Source: a bacterium
GTDB lineage: Bacteria > Krumholzibacteriota > Krumholzibacteria > LZORAL124-64-63
DNA: 8,410 bases
Direction: 5' to 3'
Assembly: GCA_003646045.1 (NCBI GenBank)
Contig: QNDV01000076.1
Location: 1 to 8,410 of the forward strand
Part shown: in pieces, positions 1 to 6,180 of the stretch
How positions within the stretch are numbered: the first letter of the stretch is position 1
Layout of the letters: each line of letters opens with the position of its first letter
Made by a program: the position numbers and the translations under genes
The notes under the pieces: generated by a model
Database searches by the model: none
What the model saw: only the letters and a program-made list of their open reading frames with translations
What the model was told of the DNA's origin: nothing

Positions 1-944
1 CCGAGGTCGAGGCGGCCCTGGCCCTCAATGATGATTATCGCCTGGCCATCGATCTGAAGGCCTTGATCCTGGCGGACCAGGGCGGAGTGGCCCAGGCCCG
101 GGATTTCCTGATCGAAACGGACAGGCGTCGCGGGGAAAACGGACCGGGACATACCCACGAGGGTTTGTTCGGGGCCTATCTGCGCGGCGTGCTGGCCCTG
201 TTGACCGGACACCCGGAAGAGGTGGTGGCACACTTCTCCGACTGGCGGGACCTGGCCCAGGGATTCGGCCGGGCAGAGTTGTTGCTGGCGGCGGCAGAAG
301 ATCTCACGGCGGCCCCCGAGTCGTGCCGCAAGCGACTGGAGTCCCTGGCCCACGAGTGGAGCGCCGAGCCGGTCTATGCCTGGCTTCTGGCCTGCCACCA
401 TCTGGCATATCGGCGCTATCGCGACCTGACGGCACTGTTGGCACGCTGGCCCGGTTCCCGCGGTGACGAGGATTGGCGTCCCCTGTATCTCGAGGGACAC
501 CTTGCCGTATGCCAGGGACGTACACCCGCACTGCCCGATGAGGCGCCGCCACCTCTAACGGTGGCGGATGTCCTGCCCGCGGTGGGACCGGATGCCTGGC
601 TTTTCCTGGCGGCGCGCGTGGCTTTCCTGCGAGGGGATGATGCTCTCTGCCTCAAGCGGTGCGCTGAACTCGTGAGGGGTGGCCCGCGCACCGAGCGCCT
701 GGCGCGTCTGGAACTGGCTGCCGCCGCCGGGGATGAGAGTGGCGATACAGGGGCCCTTGCCTGGGCGGCCAATCCGCTGCCGGACTCATGCCTGCCCGGA
801 CGCGTGCAACAGCAGCGACGGCTTGGCTCCGCCGAGGCGGACGGTCTGCTGGAAAATCAGATTCGTTTACATCCCGAGGATCCGGCGGTGTGTTGGCTGG
901 CGCCGTCTTTCTGGCTCGTCCCCATCAGGGGCTGGTTGGCATAG
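1..944 (+). CDS. TPR-like helical repeat protein, 3' part only
   Basis: The frame is already open at base 3 and runs 313 codons to a TAG stop at 942-944, so the true start lies upstream of the window. The first visible residues (EVEAALALNDDYRLAIDLKALILADQGG) have the spacing of a tetratricopeptide repeat: a loop Asn-Asp-Asp-Tyr, then a helix with small and large hydrophobic positions, then a Gln-Gly-Gly turn. The rest is Ala/Leu/Arg-rich helical sequence with recurring Gly-Asp or Gly-His turns, consistent with degenerate TPRs. I see no enzyme motif and no membrane segment in this part. The last 20 residues are Trp-rich (CWLAPSFWLVPIRGWLA) and look less repeat-like. TPR arrays are protein-interaction scaffolds; partner and function are unknown. 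It converges on the response-regulator gene, with 79 bp between the stops. Identity as a real coding region is well supported by the long frame and codon use; the family call is moderate. Confidence 0.72.
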   Translation, partial: EVEAALALNDDYRLAIDLKALILADQGGVAQARDFLIETDRRRGENGPGHTHEGLFGAYLRGVLALLTGHPEEVVAHFSDWRDLAQGFGRAELLLAAAEDLTAAPESCRKRLESLAHEWSAEPVYAWLLACHHLAYRRYRDLTALLARWPGSRGDEDWRPLYLEGHLAVCQGRTPALPDEAPPPLTVADVLPAVGPDAWLFLAARVAFLRGDDALCLKRCAELVRGGPRTERLARLELAAAAGDESGDTGALAWAANPLPDSCLPGRVQQQRRLGSAEADGLLENQIRLHPEDPAVCWLAPSFWLVPIRGWLA

Positions 945-1023
945 CGGCCCGCCGCCCCTGGCGCCGGGACGATTGTGAACCCAGGGATGCGGTGTGCGGG
1001 TTAAACACCGGATTGACAGAGCA

Positions 1024-1413
1024 CTAGGCGGTCTGGCGGCCGAGGAGCTTCTCGACCTGGGCGGCGAGAGCATCCAGATCGTAGGGTTTGCTCATGTAGG
1101 CATCGGCCTGGTACTGGAAACCGCGTATGCGGTTACGCTCGTCCTCGCTGGCAGTCAGGATCACGATGGGGATCTCCTGCAGCTGGTTCAGACTGCGGGC
1201 TCTTTTCAGGAACCCGAAGCCATCCATCACGGGCATCATGAGATCCAGGATCACGCAGGCGGGGCGTTCCTGTTGCATGGCGGCAAAGCCGAGTTCACCG
1301 TTTTCCGCTTCGAGGATTTCATAGCCCAGCGAGCCGAGTTGCAGGCGCAGGATCTTGCGGAGATCCGGGTCGTCTTCGACCACCAGGATTCTGGGTTTCG
1401 CCACGTCGCTCAT
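1024..1413 (-). CDS. Single-domain response regulator (CheY-like receiver)
   Basis: The 129-residue product is a complete receiver domain with no output domain. It has the acidic cluster E13-D14-D15 after strand 1 (RILVVEDD), the phosphoacceptor D57 in VILDLMMPVMDG, the switch Thr T87 (VILTAS) and the invariant Lys K109 (MSKPYD). All residues needed for phosphorylation by a histidine kinase are present. The C-terminus ends soon after helix 5 (LAAQVEKLLG), so it must act by protein-protein contact, as CheY, Spo0F or DivK-type proteins do, not by binding DNA itself. The ATG is preceded on the minus strand by a purine-rich AAAGGAAAGATAGG stretch that can serve as ribosome binding site. No histidine kinase lies in the window, so the partner is unknown. 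It sits alone on the minus strand between two TPR genes. Family call is very secure; pathway is not known. Confidence 0.96.
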   Translation of the reverse strand: MSDVAKPRILVVEDDPDLRKILRLQLGSLGYEILEAENGELGFAAMQQERPACVILDLMMPVMDGFGFLKRARSLNQLQEIPIVILTASEDERNRIRGFQYQADAYMSKPYDLDALAAQVEKLLGRQTA

Positions 1414-1522
1414 GATCCTATCTTTCCTTTTCGCGTCCGGTTCGGCCGGGAACCGTTACTGTCGGGGTCTGTTGATCAAGGTATCGACCGCCTTGCACAT
1501 GACTTGAACACGTTCCGACCAC

Positions 1523-1526
1523 GAGG
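1523..1526 (+). promoter_or_regulatory. Ribosome binding site that sets a TTG start
   Basis: GAGG lies 9 bases before the TTG at 1536. The frame is closed upstream by TGA at 1500-1502, and no ATG or GTG occurs between that stop and 1536. The TTG (or the rare ATT at 1533) is therefore the only start that keeps the signal peptide. Confidence 0.6.
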
Positions 1527-1535
1527 TTACCCATT

Positions 1536-2996
1536 TTGCTTCCGATCCGCCAAACCAGCCTGCCCTATTATCGGCATTCCACCGTAGCGGCCGTACTGTT
1601 GCTGCTGTCCCTGGCCGTACCCGTGTTGGCCCAACCGCCGGCCGAGCCCTGCCCCGAAGGCAGGGAACTGTATCAGGCCGCCCGCTTCGTGGAGGCCCGG
1701 GAGGTGCTGATCGAGTGTCTCCGTGAGGAGGGGGAGTCGGTGGAGGTGCTGTTGCCCCTGGCTGTCATGGGAGTGCGCGAGGGTCGTCTGGAAGAAGGAG
1801 TGGTCTACGCCGAGCGTGCGGTTGCCCTGGAGCCGGGTGATGCCGAAGCCCGCTATTGGTACGGCAGGGCCCTGCTGCGCTCCGACCGGGTGGACGAGGC
1901 CCGCAACCAATGGGAACAGGGGCTGGCGATTTCCACCGAGCACGCGGGGATTCTGGAGGGGCTGGCACGCCTGTCCCTGGCCGAGGGCGAGCCAGCCAAG
2001 GCCTACAACCTGCTGCGACAGCTACAGGTGCTGGGTGTCGATGGATCCTGGCTGCATGGTTTGCTGGCGGAGATCTCTGCCGCCAAGGGCTTCTGGAACC
2101 AGGCCTTCATCCATCAGCGCGATGCCTTGGCCCGAACCGATCCCTCGGCGGAGGACCTGATATTCGGGGCCGAGCTGGCTATCCTCAGCGGTGAACATGA
2201 TGCGGCCTTGGCCTACGGGCGTCGTGCCGTGGCCAAGGAGCCGGGTGGCCGTACCCATGGCAGCCTGGGGCAGACCTTCTTCGCCGTCCAAGCAATGGAT
2301 TCGGCCATTGTCTATTTGCAACTGGCGGTCAGTGATCCCAACGCCGATCCGGTCTACCGCTTCAATCTGGCCAACGCCCTGGAAGTGACGGGACGCACCC
2401 TGGAAGCAGGCGACGAGTTTGTCGCCTTCCTGGTTGTTCGTCCCGACGACGCGGTCGGGCACTTCAACTATGGGATCCATCTCGACAAACAGGGCCGGCG
2501 ACAGGAAGCCCTGGAGCAGATCACCCGTGCCCTGGAACTGCAACCGGACATGCTGAGCGCCTATGTGGTCCGGGCCCAGATCCTGGAGAACGCCGGCCGC
2601 TGGGACGAGGCCCTGGCGGCGGTGGCGGAGCTGAAGATCCGGGACCGGAGCAATCTGGCCGAGCTCATGACCTGGGAGTTACGTCTTATCGCCCAGCGGG
2701 ACGAGGCACAACTGGCCTCGGCCCAGGGCAAGATCCACTTGTTGCACCTGGTGGTGAACGACGAGAAGCTGGTGGCAGTGGTGCAGGACGAGCTTACCCG
2801 GGGCGAGGATTTCGCCACCCTGGTAACCAGGTTCTCGTCAGGGCCGGCGGCGGCCCGGGGGGGGGATATCGGTTGGGTGGTACCGGGAGAGATGGTGCCG
2901 CAGATGCGGGTCGTGGTGGCCGATCTGGCCATCAACGAGATCAGCCCTCCGCTCGAAGCGGGAGGGCTGTATCACATGTTCAAACGTATCCCGTAG
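1536..2996 (+). CDS. Exported TPR protein with C-terminal parvulin-type PPIase domain
   Basis: The product is 486 residues from a TTG start. Residues 1-32 form a Sec signal peptide: R5/R13/H14, a hydrophobic core of Ala/Val/Leu around 17-28, and a signal-peptidase I site after VLA32. No lipobox Cys is present, so it should be periplasmic or secreted. Residues about 38-395 are a TPR array of roughly nine or ten repeats; the clearest are YAERAVALEPGDAEARYWYGRALL and ALEQITRALELQPDMLSAYVVRAQ. Residues 398-486 match the PpiC/parvulin rotamase pattern: IHLLHLVV strand, DELTRGEDFATL helix, FSSGPAAARGGDIGW, PGEMVPQM, then ISPPLEAGGLYHMFKRI. Parvulins isomerise Xaa-Pro bonds and assist folding of exported proteins. 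TPRs could hold a client or anchor the enzyme; this is inference. The coding region carries nine consecutive G at 2857-2865 within the rotamase domain. It ends 16 bp from the convergent rpmB stop. Domain calls are strong; client and process are unknown. Confidence 0.88.
   Translation: MLPIRQTSLPYYRHSTVAAVLLLLSLAVPVLAQPPAEPCPEGRELYQAARFVEAREVLIECLREEGESVEVLLPLAVMGVREGRLEEGVVYAERAVALEPGDAEARYWYGRALLRSDRVDEARNQWEQGLAISTEHAGILEGLARLSLAEGEPAKAYNLLRQLQVLGVDGSWLHGLLAEISAAKGFWNQAFIHQRDALARTDPSAEDLIFGAELAILSGEHDAALAYGRRAVAKEPGGRTHGSLGQTFFAVQAMDSAIVYLQLAVSDPNADPVYRFNLANALEVTGRTLEAGDEFVAFLVVRPDDAVGHFNYGIHLDKQGRRQEALEQITRALELQPDMLSAYVVRAQILENAGRWDEALAAVAELKIRDRSNLAELMTWELRLIAQRDEAQLASAQGKIHLLHLVVNDEKLVAVVQDELTRGEDFATLVTRFSSGPAAARGGDIGWVVPGEMVPQMRVVVADLAINEISPPLEAGGLYHMFKRIP
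2942..2969. other. GC-rich inverted repeat at the convergent gene ends
   Basis: CAGCCCTCC (2942-2950) pairs perfectly with GGAGGGCTG (2961-2969). A further GCT/AGC pairing lies inside, with one bulged G. It lies in the last codons of the TPR-parvulin gene and about 44 bp beyond the rpmB stop on the other strand. Neither side has a T-run, so it is not a classic Rho-independent terminator. It could stabilise 3' ends or slow polymerase on the rpmB transcript; part of the symmetry may come from coding sequence. Confidence 0.4.
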
Positions 2997-3012
2997 GACG
3001 GGACGACACGGG

Positions 3013-3204
3013 TCAGACGACCTTCTTGACCGTACCGGTGCGGATGCAACGGGTGCAGACGTAGCCGCGCTGGACCTTGCCGCCCTGCTCGAACTTGATC
3101 TTCTGAAGATTGGGCAACCAACGGTGCCGCGTCTGGTTATGGGCATGGCTGACGCGGTTGCCGTACTGGGGGCCCTTGCTGCAGACCGAGCACTTTCTGC
3201 TCAT
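3013..3204 (-). CDS. rpmB: 50S ribosomal protein L28
   Basis: The 63-residue product begins [25 protein letters not shown] and continues with [13 protein letters not shown], the typical L28 signature (SHA-N-T-R-R-x-PNL). It is a component of the large ribosomal subunit. It carries two CxxC pairs, C5/C8 and C50/C53, and so belongs to the Cys-containing, presumably zinc-binding version of L28, in contrast to the longer Cys-free version of E. coli. Its length matches the short form usual in Gram-positives and several other phyla. A strong AGGAGG (complement of 3214-3219) lies 9 bases before the ATG. The gene is monocistronic here, divergent from recG and convergent with the TPR-parvulin gene. 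Identification is secure. Confidence 0.97.
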   Translation of the reverse strand: MSRKCSVCSKGPQYGNRVSHAHNQTRHRWLPNLQKIKFEQGGKVQRGYVCTRCIRTGTVKKVV

Positions 3205-3224
3205 GGGAGTCTTCCTCCTGCTAG

Positions 3225-3253
3225 TTGAATTCCAAGGTGAGGCAATTTAACAT
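3225..3253 (+). promoter_or_regulatory. Candidate sigma70-type promoter for recG
   Basis: TTGAAT (3225-3230) and TAACAT (3248-3253) are separated by 17 bases, with 4/6 matches in each hexamer. The start would fall near 3260, about 40 bases before the recG ATG. Its -10 overlaps the -10 of the opposing rpmB candidate by two bases (3248-3249), so the two could not both be occupied. Prediction by eye only. Confidence 0.4.
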
Positions 3254-3272
3254 CCGGTTCGCGAAGCAGCAA
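3244..3272 (-). promoter_or_regulatory. Candidate sigma70-type promoter for rpmB
   Basis: On the minus strand TTGCTG (complement of 3267-3272) and TAAATT (complement of 3244-3249) are separated by exactly 17 bases. The match is 3/6 at -35 and 4/6 at -10. This places transcription start about 30 bases before the rpmB ATG, leaving room for the AGGAGG site. It overlaps the recG promoter candidate. Prediction by eye only. Confidence 0.42.
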
Positions 3273-3298
3273 GAACGGATTCACCAGAGGGCACGCGT

Positions 3299-5382
3299 AT
3301 GAAACCCCGTCTGGAAGCCACGACATCGGTGCAGTACCTCAAGGGAGTGGGCCCGGCGCGGGCCCGTGCCCTGTCGCGTCTGGGCATAGAGACCGTCAGT
3401 GATCTGTTGGCCCACTATCCCCGCCGGTACCTGGATCGCAGCCATACCGTACCCATCGGGAGCACCGCGGCCGGGCAGGATGTCACGGTACTGGGGGAGG
3501 TCCTGACGTCCGGTGAGCGTCGCACCCGCCGCGGTGGCACCCTGCAGACGGTGTCGGTGGGGACGACAGCGGGGTCCTGTTCTGTCTGTGGTTCAACCAG
3601 CGCTACGTACTCAAGCAGTTCCGGGCGGGGCAGAGGGTCCTGGTGTCCGGCACGGTCCAATGGCGCAGCGGGCAGCGGCAATTGGCCCATCCCGATTTCG
3701 AAATCCAGACGCCGGGGCGCGAGGTCCTGCACACCGGCCGACTGGTGCCGGTGTATGGCCTGACCGCCGGTGTCGGCCAGCACTGGTTGCGTCAACTGGT
3801 CCATCAGGCCCTTGAGGAGCTGGGCGACGAGCTACCCGAAACCCTGCCCGATGCCCTGCTCAGGAGTCGGAACCTGCCGGCAAGGGGCCCTGCCCTGCGC
3901 ACACTGCATTTCCCCGGCGACAACGACGCGCTGGAGGTGGCCCGGCAGCGCCTGGTCTGTGACGAACTGTTCGGTATCCAGGTACTCATGGCTCTGCGCC
4001 GGGATCACCGTCGTGCCCAGCAGGGTGTACGACTGGATCGGCCTGGCGATTTGACCCGGCGCCTGGTGGAAGGACTACCGTTCGAACTGACCGGAGCCCA
4101 GCGCAGGGTACTGGCGGAAATACTGGCTGACCTGCGGGGAGGAGGTTCCATGCACCGTCTCCTGCAGGGGGATGTGGGGTCGGGCAAGACCCTGGTGGCC
4201 CTCATCGCCGCTCTTTTCGTTATCGAACAGGGTTGGCAGGCCCTGTTGATGGCGCCGACGGAGGTGCTGGCGCGGCAGCACGGGGTAAATCTGCGGCGGC
4301 TGGCGGAACCCCTGGGTGTGAACGTGGAAACCCTGACGGGCTCGACGCCGGCCGCGCAGCGACGGTCCATCCTGGCCGCGGCGGCCGCCGGAGAAGTGGA
4401 TCTGCTGGTGGGCACCCACGCCGTGATCCAGGAGGAGGTCCATCTGCCCCGTCTGGCCTTGACCATAGTGGATGAACAGCATCGCTTCGGTGTGCGCCAG
4501 CGCGGGCGGTCCGCCGGTACCAGTGATACGGACCATGCCGTCCACGTGCTGGTCATGAGTGCCACACCCATTCCCCGCAGTCTGTCGTTGACCCTGTACG
4601 GCGATCTGGATCTTTCGTTGATAGATGAATTGCCCCCGGGGCGGCAGCCGGTGGTTACCCGTCTCGTCCGTGGTGACGACGAAGCGGCTGTCTGGGACGC
4701 CGTGCGCCGGGCAGCCGCCGCGGGACGTCAGACTTTCGTGGTACATCCGGTTATCGACGAGACCGAGGGACAGGACCTCAAGGCCGCCACGGCGGAATAC
4801 GAGAGGTTGCGCACCGAAGTGCTGCCTGATGTGGCAGTGGCCCTGCTGCACGGCCGCCTCAAGCCCCGGCAGAAGGCGTCCGTCATGGATGCATTCACCA
4901 GGGGAGAATCCCAGGTGTTGGTGGCCACCACGGTGATAGAGGTCGGGGTGGATGTGGCGGCAGCCACGGAAATGGTGATCCACGATCCCGACCGGTTCGG
5001 CCTGGCCCAGTTGCACCAGTTGCGGGGCCGCGTGGGTCGTGGCGCCGACGCCTCCACCTGCTGGCTGGTCTGTGACCGGTTCGTGCCTGCCGAAACCTGG
5101 GAACGATTGCGTTTCTTTGCTGCCCATGGCGACGGCTTCGACCTGGCCGAAGAGGATCTGCGTCGCAGGGGGCCCGGGGATGCCTGGGGTGTTCGCCAAC
5201 ACGGGGCCCCGGGTTTCAAATTGGCCAATCCATTGCGTGACCAGGACCTGGTGGCGATCTGCCGCAATGAGGCCCGGGATCTCCTGGCCCGGGACCCTGG
5301 CCTCACAGGTCCCGACGGAATTAGGGTCAAAAACGCCATAGCAGCGTCCTGGGGACATGCCTTGCCGACTCGGGCGGGGTGA
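3299..5382 (+). CDS. recG: ATP-dependent DNA helicase RecG, frame broken by one missing base
   Basis: RecG remodels stalled replication forks and branch-migrates Holliday junctions. Two frames together make one full RecG. Codons 1-88 run from ATG 3299 (AGAGGG site 7 bases upstream) and hold the N-terminal LKGVGPARARALSRLGI helix-hairpin-helix-like segment. From base 3562 the next frame continues with DDSGVLFCLWFNQRYVLKQF, the OB-fold wedge domain. The frame change falls in GGGG at 3559-3562; one extra G gives TVSVGDDSG, matching the family in length and sequence. In that composite of 694 residues (E. coli RecG has 693), Walker A GDVGSGKT is 291-298, DEQH 392-395, SATP 421-424, and RGRVGRG (motif VI) 576-582. 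The tail has the GPGDAWGVRQHG and DLLxRDP regions. Without correction the first frame stops at 3761-3763 after 154 residues. The rest is open from a GTG at 3643 and would lack most of the wedge. No other lesion is visible, so this is a recent mutation, a read error, or slippage on the G run. Confidence 0.93.
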
Positions 5383-5400
5383 AACAGGATATTCGTAATA

Positions 5401-5439
5401 CCCTCTGGAGTGCGGAAATGCCTTGCATCCCCCTCTGGA
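5401..5439 (+). repeat. Pair of 9-bp direct repeats around the rimP promoter
   Basis: CCCTCTGGA occurs at 5401-5409 and again at 5431-5439, exactly 30 bp apart, about three helical turns. The second copy lies in the spacer between the proposed -35 and -10, the first just upstream of the -35. That layout would suit a regulator binding site, but a 9-bp repeat in GC-rich DNA may be chance. Confidence 0.4.
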
Positions 5440-5451
5440 CGGCAGTATATT
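5423..5451 (+). promoter_or_regulatory. Candidate promoter of the rimP-nusA-ylxQ-infB operon
   Basis: TTGCAT (5423-5428) and TATATT (5446-5451) are separated by 17 bases; the -10 matches TATAAT at 5/6 and the -35 matches TTGACA at 3/6. Transcription would start near 5458, giving a leader of about 80 bases before rimP. It is the best promoter candidate in the 157-bp gap after recG and lies upstream of the terminator hairpin, so the leader transcript would include that hairpin. Confidence 0.55.
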
Positions 5452-5478
5452 CGCCCGGTCTCCATGTCCCCCCGCAGG

Positions 5479-5519
5479 GTGGGCCTTTCGGGGTGGGCGA
5501 AAGACCCACTTCTTTTTTT
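5479..5519 (+). terminator. Rho-independent terminator / probable attenuator before rimP
   Basis: GTGGGCCTTTCG (5479-5490) pairs with CGAAAGACCCAC (5498-5509) at 11 of 12 positions (one C-A mismatch), around a 7-base loop. TTCTTTTTTT follows directly at 5510-5519. This is a textbook intrinsic terminator, with one C interrupting the T-run. It could end recG transcripts. It also stands between the proposed promoter and rimP, only 20 bases before the start codon, which leaves no room for a promoter after it. Transcripts reaching rimP must therefore read through it. Confidence 0.87.
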
Positions 5520-5525
5520 AGGGAG

Positions 5526-5531
5526 AAGGAG
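5526..5531 (+). promoter_or_regulatory. Ribosome binding site deciding the rimP start
   Basis: AAGGAG lies 8 bases before the GTG at 5540 but only 2 bases before the in-frame TTG at 5534. The spacing favours GTG 5540. A GGGAG at 5521-5525 could serve the TTG with 8-base spacing, so the earlier start is not excluded. Confidence 0.6.
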
Positions 5532-5539
5532 TCTTGGTA

Positions 5540-6178
5540 GTGAGCGTTGGGCAGCGCCCCGACCCGCGGCGGTTGACTGACGCGGTGATCACCCTGCTGG
5601 AAGCCGAGTTGGCTGCAGAGGGCATTGATCTGCTGGACGTGCGCGTGTTTCGCGGCGGTGGTCGTCTGCAGTTGCGCATCTACCTGGACACCCACGACGG
5701 CGGAATCAACCTGGCTCAGTGCGCCGCGGCTGCCCGCAGTGCGGGCATGCTCCTGGAGGAAGCCGACCTGATAGCCGAGCAGTATGTGGTCGAGGTCTCC
5801 TCGCCCGGCATTCGGCGCCCGCTGCGCAAGCAGGACCATTTCGAGGCCGCGGTGGGGCAGCGGGTAGACCTGAAGACCCTGGCACGCAAGCATGTGCGGG
5901 GGATTCTCGAAGCGACAGGACCGGACGGTCACCAGGTACGGCTGCTGCCAGCTACGGGGGAAGAAGATACAGGGGAAACAGTTACGGTACGGGCGAGCGA
6001 TCTGGTCGAGGCCAATCTGGACCCGGACTTCGATCCCCAGGCCCTTATCAATGCGGACCGCCGGCAAAAGAAGGCGGCCAAACGGGAACTACGCCGGCAA
6101 CGTCGCGACAAGGGTCGTCGGCGGAACCGCGACGACGAAGATACGTCCGGAGATGACCGGACCGACGGGAGTACGTGA
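5540..6178 (+). CDS. rimP: Ribosome maturation factor RimP
   Basis: RimP binds the free 30S subunit and is needed for its late assembly. The product is 212 residues from GTG 5540 (214 if TTG 5534 is used). Residues about 10-80 form the N-terminal domain, with GIDLLDVRVFRGGGRLQLRIYLD. The family hallmark VEVSSPGIRRPLR follows at 84-96, then the C-terminal SH3-like domain (DHFEAAVGQRVDLKT ... VRGILEATGPDGHQVRLLP). The gene immediately precedes nusA, as in most bacteria, which confirms the call. Residues 173-198 are a very Arg/Lys-rich tail followed by an Asp-rich end, longer than the compact core of about 150-170 residues and likely disordered. The TGA stop ends two bases before the nusA ATG, so translation is probably coupled. 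Expression should depend on readthrough of the hairpin just upstream. Confidence 0.95.
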   Translation: MSVGQRPDPRRLTDAVITLLEAELAAEGIDLLDVRVFRGGGRLQLRIYLDTHDGGINLAQCAAAARSAGMLLEEADLIAEQYVVEVSSPGIRRPLRKQDHFEAAVGQRVDLKTLARKHVRGILEATGPDGHQVRLLPATGEEDTGETVTVRASDLVEANLDPDFDPQALINADRRQKKAAKRELRRQRRDKGRRRNRDDEDTSGDDRTDGST

Positions 6179-6180
6179 GA

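Noticed and set aside
990..1010. CGGTGT / ACACCG 6-bp stem between the convergent TPR and response-regulator genes as a terminator
   Set aside because: Short stem, 9-base loop and no T-run on either strand; not distinguishable from chance.
788..1027. Possible frameshift in the first TPR gene, with the true C-terminus continuing in the next frame (VLAGAVFLARPHQGLVGIA)
   Set aside because: The alternative frame reads plausibly as helix, but third-position GC is higher in the original frame up to its TAG, and no homologue alignment is available to require a shift.
1472..1479. TTGATCAA palindrome in the gap between the divergent response-regulator and TPR-parvulin genes
   Set aside because: A single 8-bp palindrome with no second copy and no clear promoter in the 122-bp gap; I see no convincing -10/-35 pair there on either strand.
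3513..3815. Third-frame plus-strand open frame over the recG frameshift site
   Set aside because: Its translation is Pro/Ala/Arg-rich without RecG similarity; the other two frames account for the gene completely.
4075..5358. A 427-codon open frame on the minus strand opposite recG
   Set aside because: Shadow of the RecG helicase domains on the plus strand; no family-like motifs and no credible ribosome binding site considered.
5464..5580. Short ATG frame in the rimP leader that could encode a leader peptide running through the terminator hairpin
   Set aside because: The ATG would be only about six bases from the proposed transcription start with no Shine-Dalgarno sequence, there is no run of one regulatory codon, and the frame simply overlaps the 5' part of rimP.
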